In this document: positions 1 to 7,170 of the stretch, in pieces
How positions within the stretch are numbered: position 1 is the stretch's first letter
Layout of the letters: each line of letters opens with the position of its first letter
Assembly (NCBI GenBank): GCA_964362625.1
Contig: CAYIFA010000015.1
Span: forward strand, 1-17,596
DNA: 17,596 bases
From: CAYIFA01 sp964362625
GTDB taxonomy: Bacteria > Patescibacteriota > Minisyncoccia > 1-14-0-10-42-19
Direction: 5' to 3'
Made by a program: the position numbers and the translations under genes
Notes under the pieces: generated by a model
Told to the model about the DNA's origin: nothing
What the model saw: the letters and a program-made list of their open reading frames with translations, nothing else
Database searches by the model: none

Positions 1-1215
1 ATGGTGATATTGCCGGTCTATAAGGAACCGATTGAAGTTGTTTCGGAAACCTTCGAAGCTCTGCTGAATTCAAAATGGCCGAAAGATAGAATGATTGTGG
101 TTTTGGCTTTGGAAGAAAGAGCGGGTGGACATGCCAAAGATCTGGGGCGCCAAATTCGCGAGAAATATTCTGATAAATTCGGCAGATTTTTAACGACCTT
201 TCATCCGGGCGAGCTAGAAAGCGAAATCCCGGGCAAGGGGTCAAACGTTAGTTGGGCCGCCAAGTTTGCTAAAGAAAGCATAATTGATGCTGAGCGTATA
301 CCTTACGAAAACATCTTGGTTTCTTCTTTTGACGTCGACACCCAGGTTTATCCGCAGTACTTTTTTTGTCTGGCCTATAATTTTTTGACGGCAGAGAACC
401 CGCACCGTTCTTCTTACCAGCCGATTCCAGTTTACAACAACAACATTTGGGGAGCACCGGCTTTAAGCCGGGTTGTCGCGACATCGGGCACGTTTTGGCA
501 AATGATGCAGCAGGAGCGGCCGGAACGGCTTTCAACATTTTCTTCGCATTCAATGAGTTTGAAAATGTTGGTTGACGTAGGTTTTTGGCAAAGAAACATG
601 GTTTCGGAAGATTCGCGGATTTTCTGGAACGCGCTTCTGTATTATAACGGCGATTATCGAGTGGCGCCAATCAGTTATCCGGTGTCGCTCGACGCCAACG
701 TCGGCACAAATTTATGGCAAACTATCAAGCAGGTTTATCGCCAACAGCGGCGTTGGACTTGGGGGGTGGAAAACGTGCCTTATATATTGTTCGGTTTTTA
801 CAAAAATAAAAAAATTCCGCGGCGGCGGAAATTATATTTTATTGCGACGCAACTCGAAGGATTTTGGTCTTTGGCCACTAATCCTATTTTGATTTTTCTT
901 TTGGGCTGGCTCCCGCTGGTTCTCGGCGGAGAGGAGTTTAATACTTTGCTTTTGAGCTACAATCTGCCGCGTCTGACGAGAACTTTGATGACTTTAGCTA
1001 TGTTGGGATTGATATCTTCCGCGATCATTTCAACATCGCTCCTGCCGCCGCGGCCGCTTCATTTGCGGCGGCACGTCTGGCTTTGGCACGTTTTACAATG
1101 GTTGTTGATCCCGGTCACAATAATATTTTTTGGCGCTATCCCCGGCCTTGACGCGCAGACCCGCTTGATGTTCGGCAAACCCCTCGGCTTTTGGGTTACA
1201 CCAAAGCTACGGTAA
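1..1215 (+). CDS. Processive family 2 glycosyltransferase, 5' truncated
   Basis: This membrane glycosyltransferase of the cellulose-synthase/hyaluronan-synthase style transfers sugar from a nucleotide-sugar, probably to a surface polysaccharide or glycolipid. The visible 404 residues open with the GT2 strand LPVYKEP, which in full-length members follows one or more N-terminal membrane helices, so the true start probably lies outside the window even though the first codon is ATG. Catalytic signatures are D111-V-D113 (metal/nucleotide-sugar binding), E203-D204 (general base region) and Q248-x-x-R251-W252, the QxxRW motif of processive enzymes. After residue 280 there are about four hydrophobic segments forming a C-terminal membrane domain. 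It ends in TAA and converges on recG. The polymer it makes cannot be told from sequence. The family call is secure and the substrate is unknown. Confidence 0.85.
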   Translation: MVILPVYKEPIEVVSETFEALLNSKWPKDRMIVVLALEERAGGHAKDLGRQIREKYSDKFGRFLTTFHPGELESEIPGKGSNVSWAAKFAKESIIDAERIPYENILVSSFDVDTQVYPQYFFCLAYNFLTAENPHRSSYQPIPVYNNNIWGAPALSRVVATSGTFWQMMQQERPERLSTFSSHSMSLKMLVDVGFWQRNMVSEDSRIFWNALLYYNGDYRVAPISYPVSLDANVGTNLWQTIKQVYRQQRRWTWGVENVPYILFGFYKNKKIPRRRKLYFIATQLEGFWSLATNPILIFLLGWLPLVLGGEEFNTLLLSYNLPRLTRTLMTLAMLGLISSAIISTSLLPPRPLHLRRHVWLWHVLQWLLIPVTIIFFGAIPGLDAQTRLMFGKPLGFWVTPKLR

Positions 1216-1226
1216 TATTTTTTTAC

Positions 1227-1258
1227 TATAATTATTTTCCGATCGGACAATAATTATA
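1227..1258. terminator. AT-rich hairpin between convergent genes
   Basis: A 10-base inverted repeat (TATAATTATT, 1227-1236, against 1249-1258) encloses the palindrome TCCGATCGGA. On the minus strand it is followed by AGTAAAAAAATATT and on the plus strand it is preceded by a T run at 1218-1224. It fills most of the 78 bases between the glycosyltransferase stop and the recG stop. A shared transcription end for the two convergent genes is the simplest reading. The stem is AT-rich and no clean T-tract follows on either strand, so efficiency is uncertain. Confidence 0.45.
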
Positions 1259-1293
1259 CAAACAATTTAGTCCTTCAATTTCAACCTTGATTA

Positions 1294-3402
1294 CTATTCC
1301 AAATGCAAGGTCTGCGATTGTTTCGAAATTTTTTCTTGGAGGGCGGGGTATTTTGAAAGTTCATAGTCTTCTTTCAAGATTCGTTCGGCTTCGGTGCGAG
1401 CGGCCTCAACCATTTTGATGTTTTTTAATGCTTCCATGGCGACATCGGAGAGTCCCCACTGTTTTACTCCGGTGAGCTCTCCTGGTCCGCGGAATTGCAA
1501 GTCGTATTCGGCAAGCTCAAAGCCGTTTTTAGCGGAAGTCAAAGCGTTTAGCCGTTCGAGCGTTCGCCGGCCCGTTGAAGCAGCAAAAATAAAGCAATAT
1601 GGCTGATGAGTGCTGCGCAATACCCGGCCGCGCAATTGATGCAGTTGCGCGAGGCCAAATCGATCCGCGCCTTCAATCATAATAACCGTGGCGTTCGGGA
1701 CGTTGACGCCAACTTCAATTACCGATGTCGCCACCAACAGATGCGTTTTCCCGTCTCTAAAAGCATTCATGCTTTTTTCTTTTTCTTTGGGCGTCATCTG
1801 GCCGTGGAGCATTCCTAATTTAAATTCAGGGAAAATTTCTTTGGAAAGTTTTTCAAATTCCTCCTTAACCGTCTTCATTTCGATGGCCGCGAAATTTTCT
1901 TCAGACGGGTTAATGCGTGGGCAGACCACAAATGCCTGGCGTCCGCTTTTAATTTCTTGTCTTACTGCGTCATAGGCGCTCATCCGGTCTTTTGGTTCAA
2001 CTACGGTTGTGATAACCTTTTTTCTGCCCGGCGGCATCTCGTCGAGTAATGTCAGATCAAGGTCGCCGTAAATTGTAAGCGCAAGAGTTCGTGGAATTGG
2101 CGTCGCAGTCATCGAAAGCAAGTGCGGAACGGTGTCCTTCTGGTTTTTTATTAATTTGGCCCGTTGATTTATCCCAAACCGATGTTGCTCATCCACGACC
2201 GCGAGAGCCAGATTTTTAAACCGCACACTTTTTTGAATTAGGGCATGAGTGCCGATAACTACCGAGACTTCTCCGGTTGATATCCATTTTGAAAATTGAC
2301 TTTTTGAGATATGCGTATCTTTATTCGGAAATGCCTTGGATGGGAAAATGCGGCATTCTGAAGAGGTAATTAGGCCAACCTTCAGTCGAAACGGCTTTAG
2401 CAGTTTTGAAAGTTCCTGATAATGCTGACGCGCAACCACTTCGGTCGGCGCCATTAAAGCGGCTTGTTTGCCGGATATTGCGGCGGCAAAAATTCCCGAG
2501 GCCGCCACCGCGGTTTTGCCGCTGCCGACATCGCCTTCGAGTAGCCGCGCCATCGGCTCGGGACGAGAAATATTTTCCAAAAGTATTTCAGTCGCGCGTT
2601 TTTGGGCGCCGGTCAGTTCGAACGGCAGATCCGCGATAAAAGGCCGGGCGATTTCACTTGCGTTTTTGATTTCAAAAGCGCGGGATCCAGAGCGCGCAAT
2701 TTTTTCGCGCTGGCGCGAAAGTTGGATATAGAAAATTTCTTCAAAAGCAAACCGTTTGCGGGCTGCTTCCGCCTTTTTTTCGTCAGCCGGGTCGTGGATA
2801 GCCATGATTGCTCTGGTAGCCGAAGGCAAATGGTAGCGCGCGAGAATTTCTTGCGGCAGAGTATCCGCGATTTTTATGTGTCCACCTTCCACTAGCTTCA
2901 ATAGTTTTTGTATCGCAAAAAACAACCAGCGGCTGGATAGGCCGTATGTTTCCGAATATATCGAAAACATACTCGGACCGTCTGGGGCGCCCTCACTTGC
3001 TTCGTACTCGGGGTTAGCCATATAGAGGCCTTTTTTATCTCTCAAAACTTTTCCGGAGAAAGTGTAGGCGCGGGCAGGCGAGAGCATCCGCGCCATATAC
3101 GGCTGATTGAACCAGGTGATGCGAAGCGACCCGGTGCCGTCGGCAACAATGGTCTTGGCAATATTAATTTTTTTCTTCCAAGTTTTCTCGGCCTCGGCTT
3201 TTATGACTCGCCCAGAAACAGTTGCCATAGCGCCGAATTCAAGGTCTCGTATAGGGATTTGGCCGGCATAATTTTTATATCGTGAAGGAAAATGACGCAA
3301 CAGATCCTTCACGGTGGCAATGCCCAGGTGTTTTAACCCTGATTTTTGATTTGGGGTTAGGCGCAAAATATTTTCCAGCGGTTGATTTTCGGAAATAGAC
3401 AT
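1294..3402 (-). CDS. recG: ATP-dependent DNA helicase RecG
   Basis: RecG is a superfamily 2 DNA translocase that remodels stalled forks and branched recombination intermediates in the cytoplasm. At 702 residues it is full length (E. coli RecG is 693). The N-terminal part (about 1-200) contains the helix-hairpin and OB-fold wedge region. Helicase motifs follow: Walker A GDVGSGKT at 290-297, DEQH at 404-407, TATPIPR at 432-438, and the second RecA domain with the TRG-region match LQFRGPGELTG at 635-645. Motif VI is unusual: the normal RGRVGRG reads RGRVLRS at 591-597, so both glycines after the first arginine pair are replaced while R591, R593 and R596 are kept. The ATG at 3402 has a short AGGA upstream. 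The gene diverges from the PrkA block, and the 134-base gap must hold both promoters. Confidence 0.97.
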   Translation of the reverse strand: MSISENQPLENILRLTPNQKSGLKHLGIATVKDLLRHFPSRYKNYAGQIPIRDLEFGAMATVSGRVIKAEAEKTWKKKINIAKTIVADGTGSLRITWFNQPYMARMLSPARAYTFSGKVLRDKKGLYMANPEYEASEGAPDGPSMFSIYSETYGLSSRWLFFAIQKLLKLVEGGHIKIADTLPQEILARYHLPSATRAIMAIHDPADEKKAEAARKRFAFEEIFYIQLSRQREKIARSGSRAFEIKNASEIARPFIADLPFELTGAQKRATEILLENISRPEPMARLLEGDVGSGKTAVAASGIFAAAISGKQAALMAPTEVVARQHYQELSKLLKPFRLKVGLITSSECRIFPSKAFPNKDTHISKSQFSKWISTGEVSVVIGTHALIQKSVRFKNLALAVVDEQHRFGINQRAKLIKNQKDTVPHLLSMTATPIPRTLALTIYGDLDLTLLDEMPPGRKKVITTVVEPKDRMSAYDAVRQEIKSGRQAFVVCPRINPSEENFAAIEMKTVKEEFEKLSKEIFPEFKLGMLHGQMTPKEKEKSMNAFRDGKTHLLVATSVIEVGVNVPNATVIMIEGADRFGLAQLHQLRGRVLRSTHQPYCFIFAASTGRRTLERLNALTSAKNGFELAEYDLQFRGPGELTGVKQWGLSDVAMEALKNIKMVEAARTEAERILKEDYELSKYPALQEKISKQSQTLHLE

Positions 3403-3536
3403 GTCCTGATATTAACAATTTAAGCCGCCTTTATCCACAAGTTGTCCGACATTTATTCATATCACGATACCGGAGAGAACGGTAAAATAAAAATAGAAAG
3501 GCGCGTTTTATTGACAAACGAAAAGGAGAACACCAA
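3403..3536 (+). promoter_or_regulatory. Divergent intergenic region, candidate promoter for the PrkA block
   Basis: This gap separates divergent recG and the first prkA. On the plus strand a -10-like TAAAAT lies at 3483-3488 inside GGTAAAATAAAAATAGAAAG, which resembles GGTATAATAAAATAGAGAG upstream of the DUF444 gene (5717-5735). No good -35 is spaced to it. An alternative pair is TTGTCC (3442-3447) with CGATAC 17 bases on. A perfect TTGACA at 3511-3516 is too close to the ATG to act as a -35 for a normal leader. AAGGAG at 3523-3528, eight bases before ATG 3537, is a clear ribosome binding site and fixes the start. The exact promoter is a guess. Confidence 0.35.
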
Positions 3537-5600
3537 ATGGAAATCCAGGTTCGAGACAATGAAAAGCTCGATTTTCATCTTAAGGAAGTGCTCGCTGGGC
3601 GGAGAAAATTTGAAAACGCCGCCCAAAGCATTTCGCGGATGATTTTGAGCCGAGGAGTAACCAAGCATACGCGAGGCGGGAAAACTATGTTCGAATTCGC
3701 TTTTTTCCGCGAAGGGAAAAAGCATATTGTCGGCTGGTTTGATGAGATTAATGATCTAGTCAACTTTGTTAAAGATGCCGGCGAAGGCGGGTCATCGCGA
3801 GAAATGGCTTTTGTCCTAGTCGGTGAACCAGGAAACGGGAAAACGTTTTTCGTTGAGTACATTTGCAGCAAGTATCGGCAATTCATCGGACTGTCGGAAA
3901 ACCGGCGATACACTTTTGAGTTCGTCGGATTGGATAGGTTGGGACGATACGGCAACATCAGGCTAATACAGTCCCAAACTTTTGAAGACCCGGTTATTAT
4001 GGCCATGAATCTTTTCGGACCGGGAGGCCAGTCAAAGGATTATTTGGCGAGAGCGGGATTTAGCGATTCAGTTATGGATCGAATGTATGCCGATTACCGT
4101 CCGCTCGGTGCATGCACTGAATTTATTTGGGACGACATCCGTTCGTATTGCGATGGTGACATGAATAAGATGCTGGAGTTTTTGAGAGTCGTTCCGGTGC
4201 CTATTGCCGAAAGCTTGGGTACTCTCACTGGAAAATATTCGGCGAAAGACAAAATTACCTCTTCGGCTTCCGATCTTCTCGGTGAAGAAGACTTAAGCCG
4301 GCTTCTAAACTTGGCCGATACTACCAATCCTTACAAATACAATTTGCGGAGAGGCGCGATCGCCCGAGTTGCCGGCGGAGGCATCCATTTTTCCGACGAA
4401 AAATTCAAAAACAAGAAAGACCTTGTTCAAATCTACCTTCAGGTTATTCAGAATCGTAACATCGAGCTTGACGGTTATCGCTGGCCTATTGATACCATGA
4501 TTATCGCCACTTCCAACAACTGGGAATACAACCGGTTTACCGCCGAAAAAGAGGAATCGCCGATCAAAGACCGTTGCCGTATCTGTTATGTGGCGCATAA
4601 TACTGACTACAAGCTTCAGCATGAGCTTTCGCGATACTCCATCGGAACCGAAAAAAAGGTCGCAGTTACCGGTGAAGGAATTCATGAAGATCCCAACTTG
4701 ATTTATGCATTGTCGGTCGCGGTGGCGTTAACCCGTCTTCCGCACTCGGACAAATTGACTCCTATTGAAATGATGAAGCTGGAGGCCGGAGAAACAGCCG
4801 GCGAAAAAAATGTTAAGACCCTGACCGAAATAAAAGAAATGCTAAATGCTAGCCCAGATGTCACGAAACGTTGGGGGCAAAAAGGAGTCGGGCACCGCGG
4901 CCTTGGCCGAGTAGTCCAGATTATGCTCGCCATGCCAGAAACTCACGAAGGCAAGTGTCTTTTTGCCCGCGATTGCTTTAAGGCGGCCGAGCGGGAAATT
5001 CTTGACTATATTACCGAGGCAGTCGATCGCGAAAAATTTAAGGCAGATCTGGATATTGCCAAGAAGCTCTACCGCGGAGAAATCAAGACCTCGGTTTTCA
5101 ATGCTTATCGCGATGATCCGGAAGCGATTCGTAAAGATGTGTTGGCTTACGTTAACATGGTGATCGGTATGGAATCCGACCAACTGGGGCCGGACAAGAT
5201 TTGGCGATACAAAGATCCGCAAACCGGCGAGATTAAAGCGATCAAAATTGACGAGCGTTACATTGATAGCGTGGAAAGCCGTCTTGGGCTTAATAGTAAA
5301 GAACGCAAAGAAACTTTTCGTACTACGGTTCGTAAGATTTATGGCCAGAAGGTATCCAGCGAGCCCAATTATGATTTCATGGATAACGAAGGTTTGGTTA
5401 AAGCAGTTACTGATGTCCGGCTTGAGTCGGACGTAGCCGGTGCCTCTAGCTTGGTGGGGGCGCTTGCGAACAGGACGAACGAAGAGAACGTTCGTATTTA
5501 TAATAAGATGATTACAACCATGCTTAAAAAATTGAATTACTGCAATACCTGCGCCCAAAAGACCATTGAGTACTTCTGCGAAAAAGTTGATGAGAGTTGA
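3537..5600 (+). CDS. prkA: PrkA-family AAA+ protein kinase/protease-like protein (copy 1)
   Basis: PrkA (YeaG in E. coli) is an AAA+ protein with a C-terminal kinase-like domain. It acts in stationary-phase and starvation responses and sporulation; kinase activity and, in Bacillus, ATP-dependent protease activity have both been reported. The 687 residues (E. coli YeaG is 644) show Walker A GEPGNGKT at 96-103, a sensor-like IATSN at 323-327 followed by a PrkA-type NNWEYNRF, and an arginine-finger-like KDRCR at 344-348. The region RRGAIARVAGGGIHF (271-285) matches the place where canonical PrkA has the RANRG-lmEF segment. The C-terminal module (about 500-605) matches YeaG, including a YKDPQTGEI segment like YRDPDTGQ. 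The Cys-Pro-x-His motif of canonical PrkA is replaced by SQTFEDP near 146-152. The tail is cysteine-rich (C669, C672, C681). Stop is TGA, followed by an intrinsic terminator. DUF444 and SpoVR genes lie downstream, as in other bacteria. Confidence 0.88.
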   Translation: MEIQVRDNEKLDFHLKEVLAGRRKFENAAQSISRMILSRGVTKHTRGGKTMFEFAFFREGKKHIVGWFDEINDLVNFVKDAGEGGSSREMAFVLVGEPGNGKTFFVEYICSKYRQFIGLSENRRYTFEFVGLDRLGRYGNIRLIQSQTFEDPVIMAMNLFGPGGQSKDYLARAGFSDSVMDRMYADYRPLGACTEFIWDDIRSYCDGDMNKMLEFLRVVPVPIAESLGTLTGKYSAKDKITSSASDLLGEEDLSRLLNLADTTNPYKYNLRRGAIARVAGGGIHFSDEKFKNKKDLVQIYLQVIQNRNIELDGYRWPIDTMIIATSNNWEYNRFTAEKEESPIKDRCRICYVAHNTDYKLQHELSRYSIGTEKKVAVTGEGIHEDPNLIYALSVAVALTRLPHSDKLTPIEMMKLEAGETAGEKNVKTLTEIKEMLNASPDVTKRWGQKGVGHRGLGRVVQIMLAMPETHEGKCLFARDCFKAAEREILDYITEAVDREKFKADLDIAKKLYRGEIKTSVFNAYRDDPEAIRKDVLAYVNMVIGMESDQLGPDKIWRYKDPQTGEIKAIKIDERYIDSVESRLGLNSKERKETFRTTVRKIYGQKVSSEPNYDFMDNEGLVKAVTDVRLESDVAGASSLVGALANRTNEENVRIYNKMITTMLKKLNYCNTCAQKTIEYFCEKVDES

Positions 5601-5623
5601 AGATAAAAATCCTTAATATCAAA

Positions 5624-5653
5624 AGCCCCTTTCCTTTAGAAGGGGCTCTTTTA
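5624..5653 (+). terminator. Intrinsic terminator after prkA copy 1
   Basis: An 8-bp perfect stem, AGCCCCTT (5624-5631) with AAGGGGCT (5640-5647), an 8-base loop, then CTTTTATT. It lies 23 bases after the prkA stop and ahead of a separate candidate promoter for DUF444, so the first PrkA is probably transcribed largely on its own or with only partial read-through. Confidence 0.85.
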
Positions 5654-5715
5654 TTGTTGTTGCTACATAAGCAGATAAAGCCCGTGTCAAGTATCGTTAT
5701 GTTGGGCCGGTTAAG

Positions 5716-5735
5716 GGTATAATAAAATAGAGAGT
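5716..5735 (+). promoter_or_regulatory. Candidate promoter -10 element for DUF444-SpoVR
   Basis: A consensus TATAAT lies at 5718-5723 within GGGTATAATAAAATAGAGAG, 51 bases before the DUF444 start. No convincing -35 hexamer is found 16-18 bases upstream (CGTTAT at 5695-5700), so the promoter could need an activator or a non-housekeeping sigma factor. The flanking bases resemble those upstream of prkA copy 1. The start it serves is marked by a strong GGAGGGAGG at 5759-5767. Confidence 0.5.
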
Positions 5736-5773
5736 AAGCACCTTGAGAACTTCATAATGGAGGGAGGCAGGCA

Positions 5774-7135
5774 ATGGATGCTAAGTATATGACTGATCTG
5801 GATAAGGCTGGGATGGAACAGGCGCTGAAAGCAAGGATCGCGAGAAACTTCGGGTTTTGGAAACCGCAGACCCTAAGCGGGAAAGCCGCCTCGCTTGAAT
5901 CGCTGCAAGACCTCTTGAAACGAAACAAAGAAAGAGAAAAAGACGGTTTTCCGGCCAAGATAAAATTCCGGAAAATCCTGACGGCTAACAATAAAGTAAT
6001 CAGCGTGCCATATGTTGAAGAAGAGAAATTGTTTCACGGCCAATTTGAGCCGAAAAACATGGAGATGCGAGCCGGTGCCGCAGTCGAGCTAAGCTCGAAT
6101 GCGAATGCCAGTGATGACCAGGATATCGACGAAACAATCGGACACGGAGATGGCGAAGTCGGCGACGTGATCGGCGAAGTGCCCTTGCCAATTCATGGTA
6201 GCGGCGACGGAGATGACGGCGATGGTGGTGACGGAGATGGCAATGGCCCCGGCGCTGGCGACGAGGACGCAGATCACTCGCTTGAAGAAGAGGCCTATGA
6301 TTTAGGCAAAACATTATCCGAGAAGCTGCAGCTTCCTAATCTTAAAGATAAGCCAAAGAAAGTTCCCACCGATGAATACACCTATGATCTAACCGACCGG
6401 CACAAAGGTTCGGGCCAGGTTTTGGATAAAAAAGAGACTCTAAAGCGGATTGTCAAAACCAACCTGGTTCTTGGACGAATTGATAAAGACAATTTGGATA
6501 CGGGGAAAATGATTGTTGGTCCGGAAGACAGAGTTTACCGGGTTCTTTCTCGCGAACGGGTCTGGAAAGCTCAAGCAGTGGTTTGTTTTATGCGCGACTA
6601 TTCTGGATCAATGTGGGGCGATCCAACCAAAGCCCTGGTATCCCAGCACCTAATGATTTATGCTTGGCTCCTGGTTCAATATGAAAGAAGGGTTATACCA
6701 AGGTTTTTTGTCCACGATACCGAAGCGCGAGAGATTTCGGCCAAAGAATATTTTGGTCTAAGCTCCGGAGGCGGAACGTTTATCGCGTCAGGATACAAGA
6801 AGATAAACGAAGTGGTTGAGGGCGAAGGACTGGAGAATAGCTTCAATATTTATGTTTTTCAGGGCACGGACGGTGATGACGGCGATGCTGAAGGTAAATT
6901 TGCAATTCCCGAACTCAAAAAGATTTTGCGCTATGCCAGCCGCATGGGCGTTACGCTTTTCAAGCATCCCTACCATATTCAGCAAAACCGGAAAACTACA
7001 TTTGAGCAGTACATAGAGGCCGGCGGGATTTTAGAACGAAAAGACGTATTTCGCATGCATATTATGCCGCGATACTATAACGTAACCGACGAGATGAATA
7101 TCGAAGCCCTAAAAGTGCTTATTGCACAAGACTAG
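5774..7135 (+). CDS. yeaH: DUF444 (YeaH/YhbH) family protein with VWA-like domain
   Basis: This is the DUF444 partner normally encoded beside prkA. Its biochemical role is not established; E. coli yeaH is in one operon with yeaG and is expressed in stationary phase and nitrogen starvation. The 453-residue protein (E. coli 427) has an N-terminal helical and basic region (1-70), an Asp/Gly-rich linker (about 141-166), and a C-terminal von Willebrand A-like domain. The domain has a MIDAS-type D275-x-S277-x-S279, a GGGT loop at 332-335 (GGT in the family) and a D366-G-D368 loop, all positions that fit metal coordination. The start follows GGAGGGAGG with a 6-base spacer. It ends in TAG 35 bases before spoVR, with which it is very likely co-transcribed. 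The linker is more acidic and repetitive than in E. coli YeaH. By analogy with other VWA/AAA+ pairs it may dock the PrkA ATPases; this is inference. Confidence 0.88.
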   Translation: MDAKYMTDLDKAGMEQALKARIARNFGFWKPQTLSGKAASLESLQDLLKRNKEREKDGFPAKIKFRKILTANNKVISVPYVEEEKLFHGQFEPKNMEMRAGAAVELSSNANASDDQDIDETIGHGDGEVGDVIGEVPLPIHGSGDGDDGDGGDGDGNGPGAGDEDADHSLEEEAYDLGKTLSEKLQLPNLKDKPKKVPTDEYTYDLTDRHKGSGQVLDKKETLKRIVKTNLVLGRIDKDNLDTGKMIVGPEDRVYRVLSRERVWKAQAVVCFMRDYSGSMWGDPTKALVSQHLMIYAWLLVQYERRVIPRFFVHDTEAREISAKEYFGLSSGGGTFIASGYKKINEVVEGEGLENSFNIYVFQGTDGDDGDAEGKFAIPELKKILRYASRMGVTLFKHPYHIQQNRKTTFEQYIEAGGILERKDVFRMHIMPRYYNVTDEMNIEALKVLIAQD

Positions 7136-7170
7136 CTTCGCTAAAAGCTACGGAGGGCAAGGAGGTAAAC

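Noticed and set aside
3511..3516. TTGACA as a -35 box for prkA copy 1
   Set aside because: A -10 at the normal distance would fall at the start codon; TTGACA at the same place in prkA copy 2 has the same problem, so it is reported only as a shared leader motif.
4842..5558. 238-codon open frame antisense to prkA copy 1
   Set aside because: It is fully embedded in a well-supported PrkA frame, has no recognisable domain or start signal, and looks like a by-product of codon bias.
5598..5600. UGA recoded as glycine (code 25)
   Set aside because: TGA ends prkA copy 1 just before an intrinsic terminator, and no conserved frame needs in-frame TGA read-through.
6000..6314. 104-codon His/Arg-rich frame antisense to DUF444
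   Set aside because: It is the mirror of the Asp/Gly repeat region; composition is explained by the sense-strand linker.
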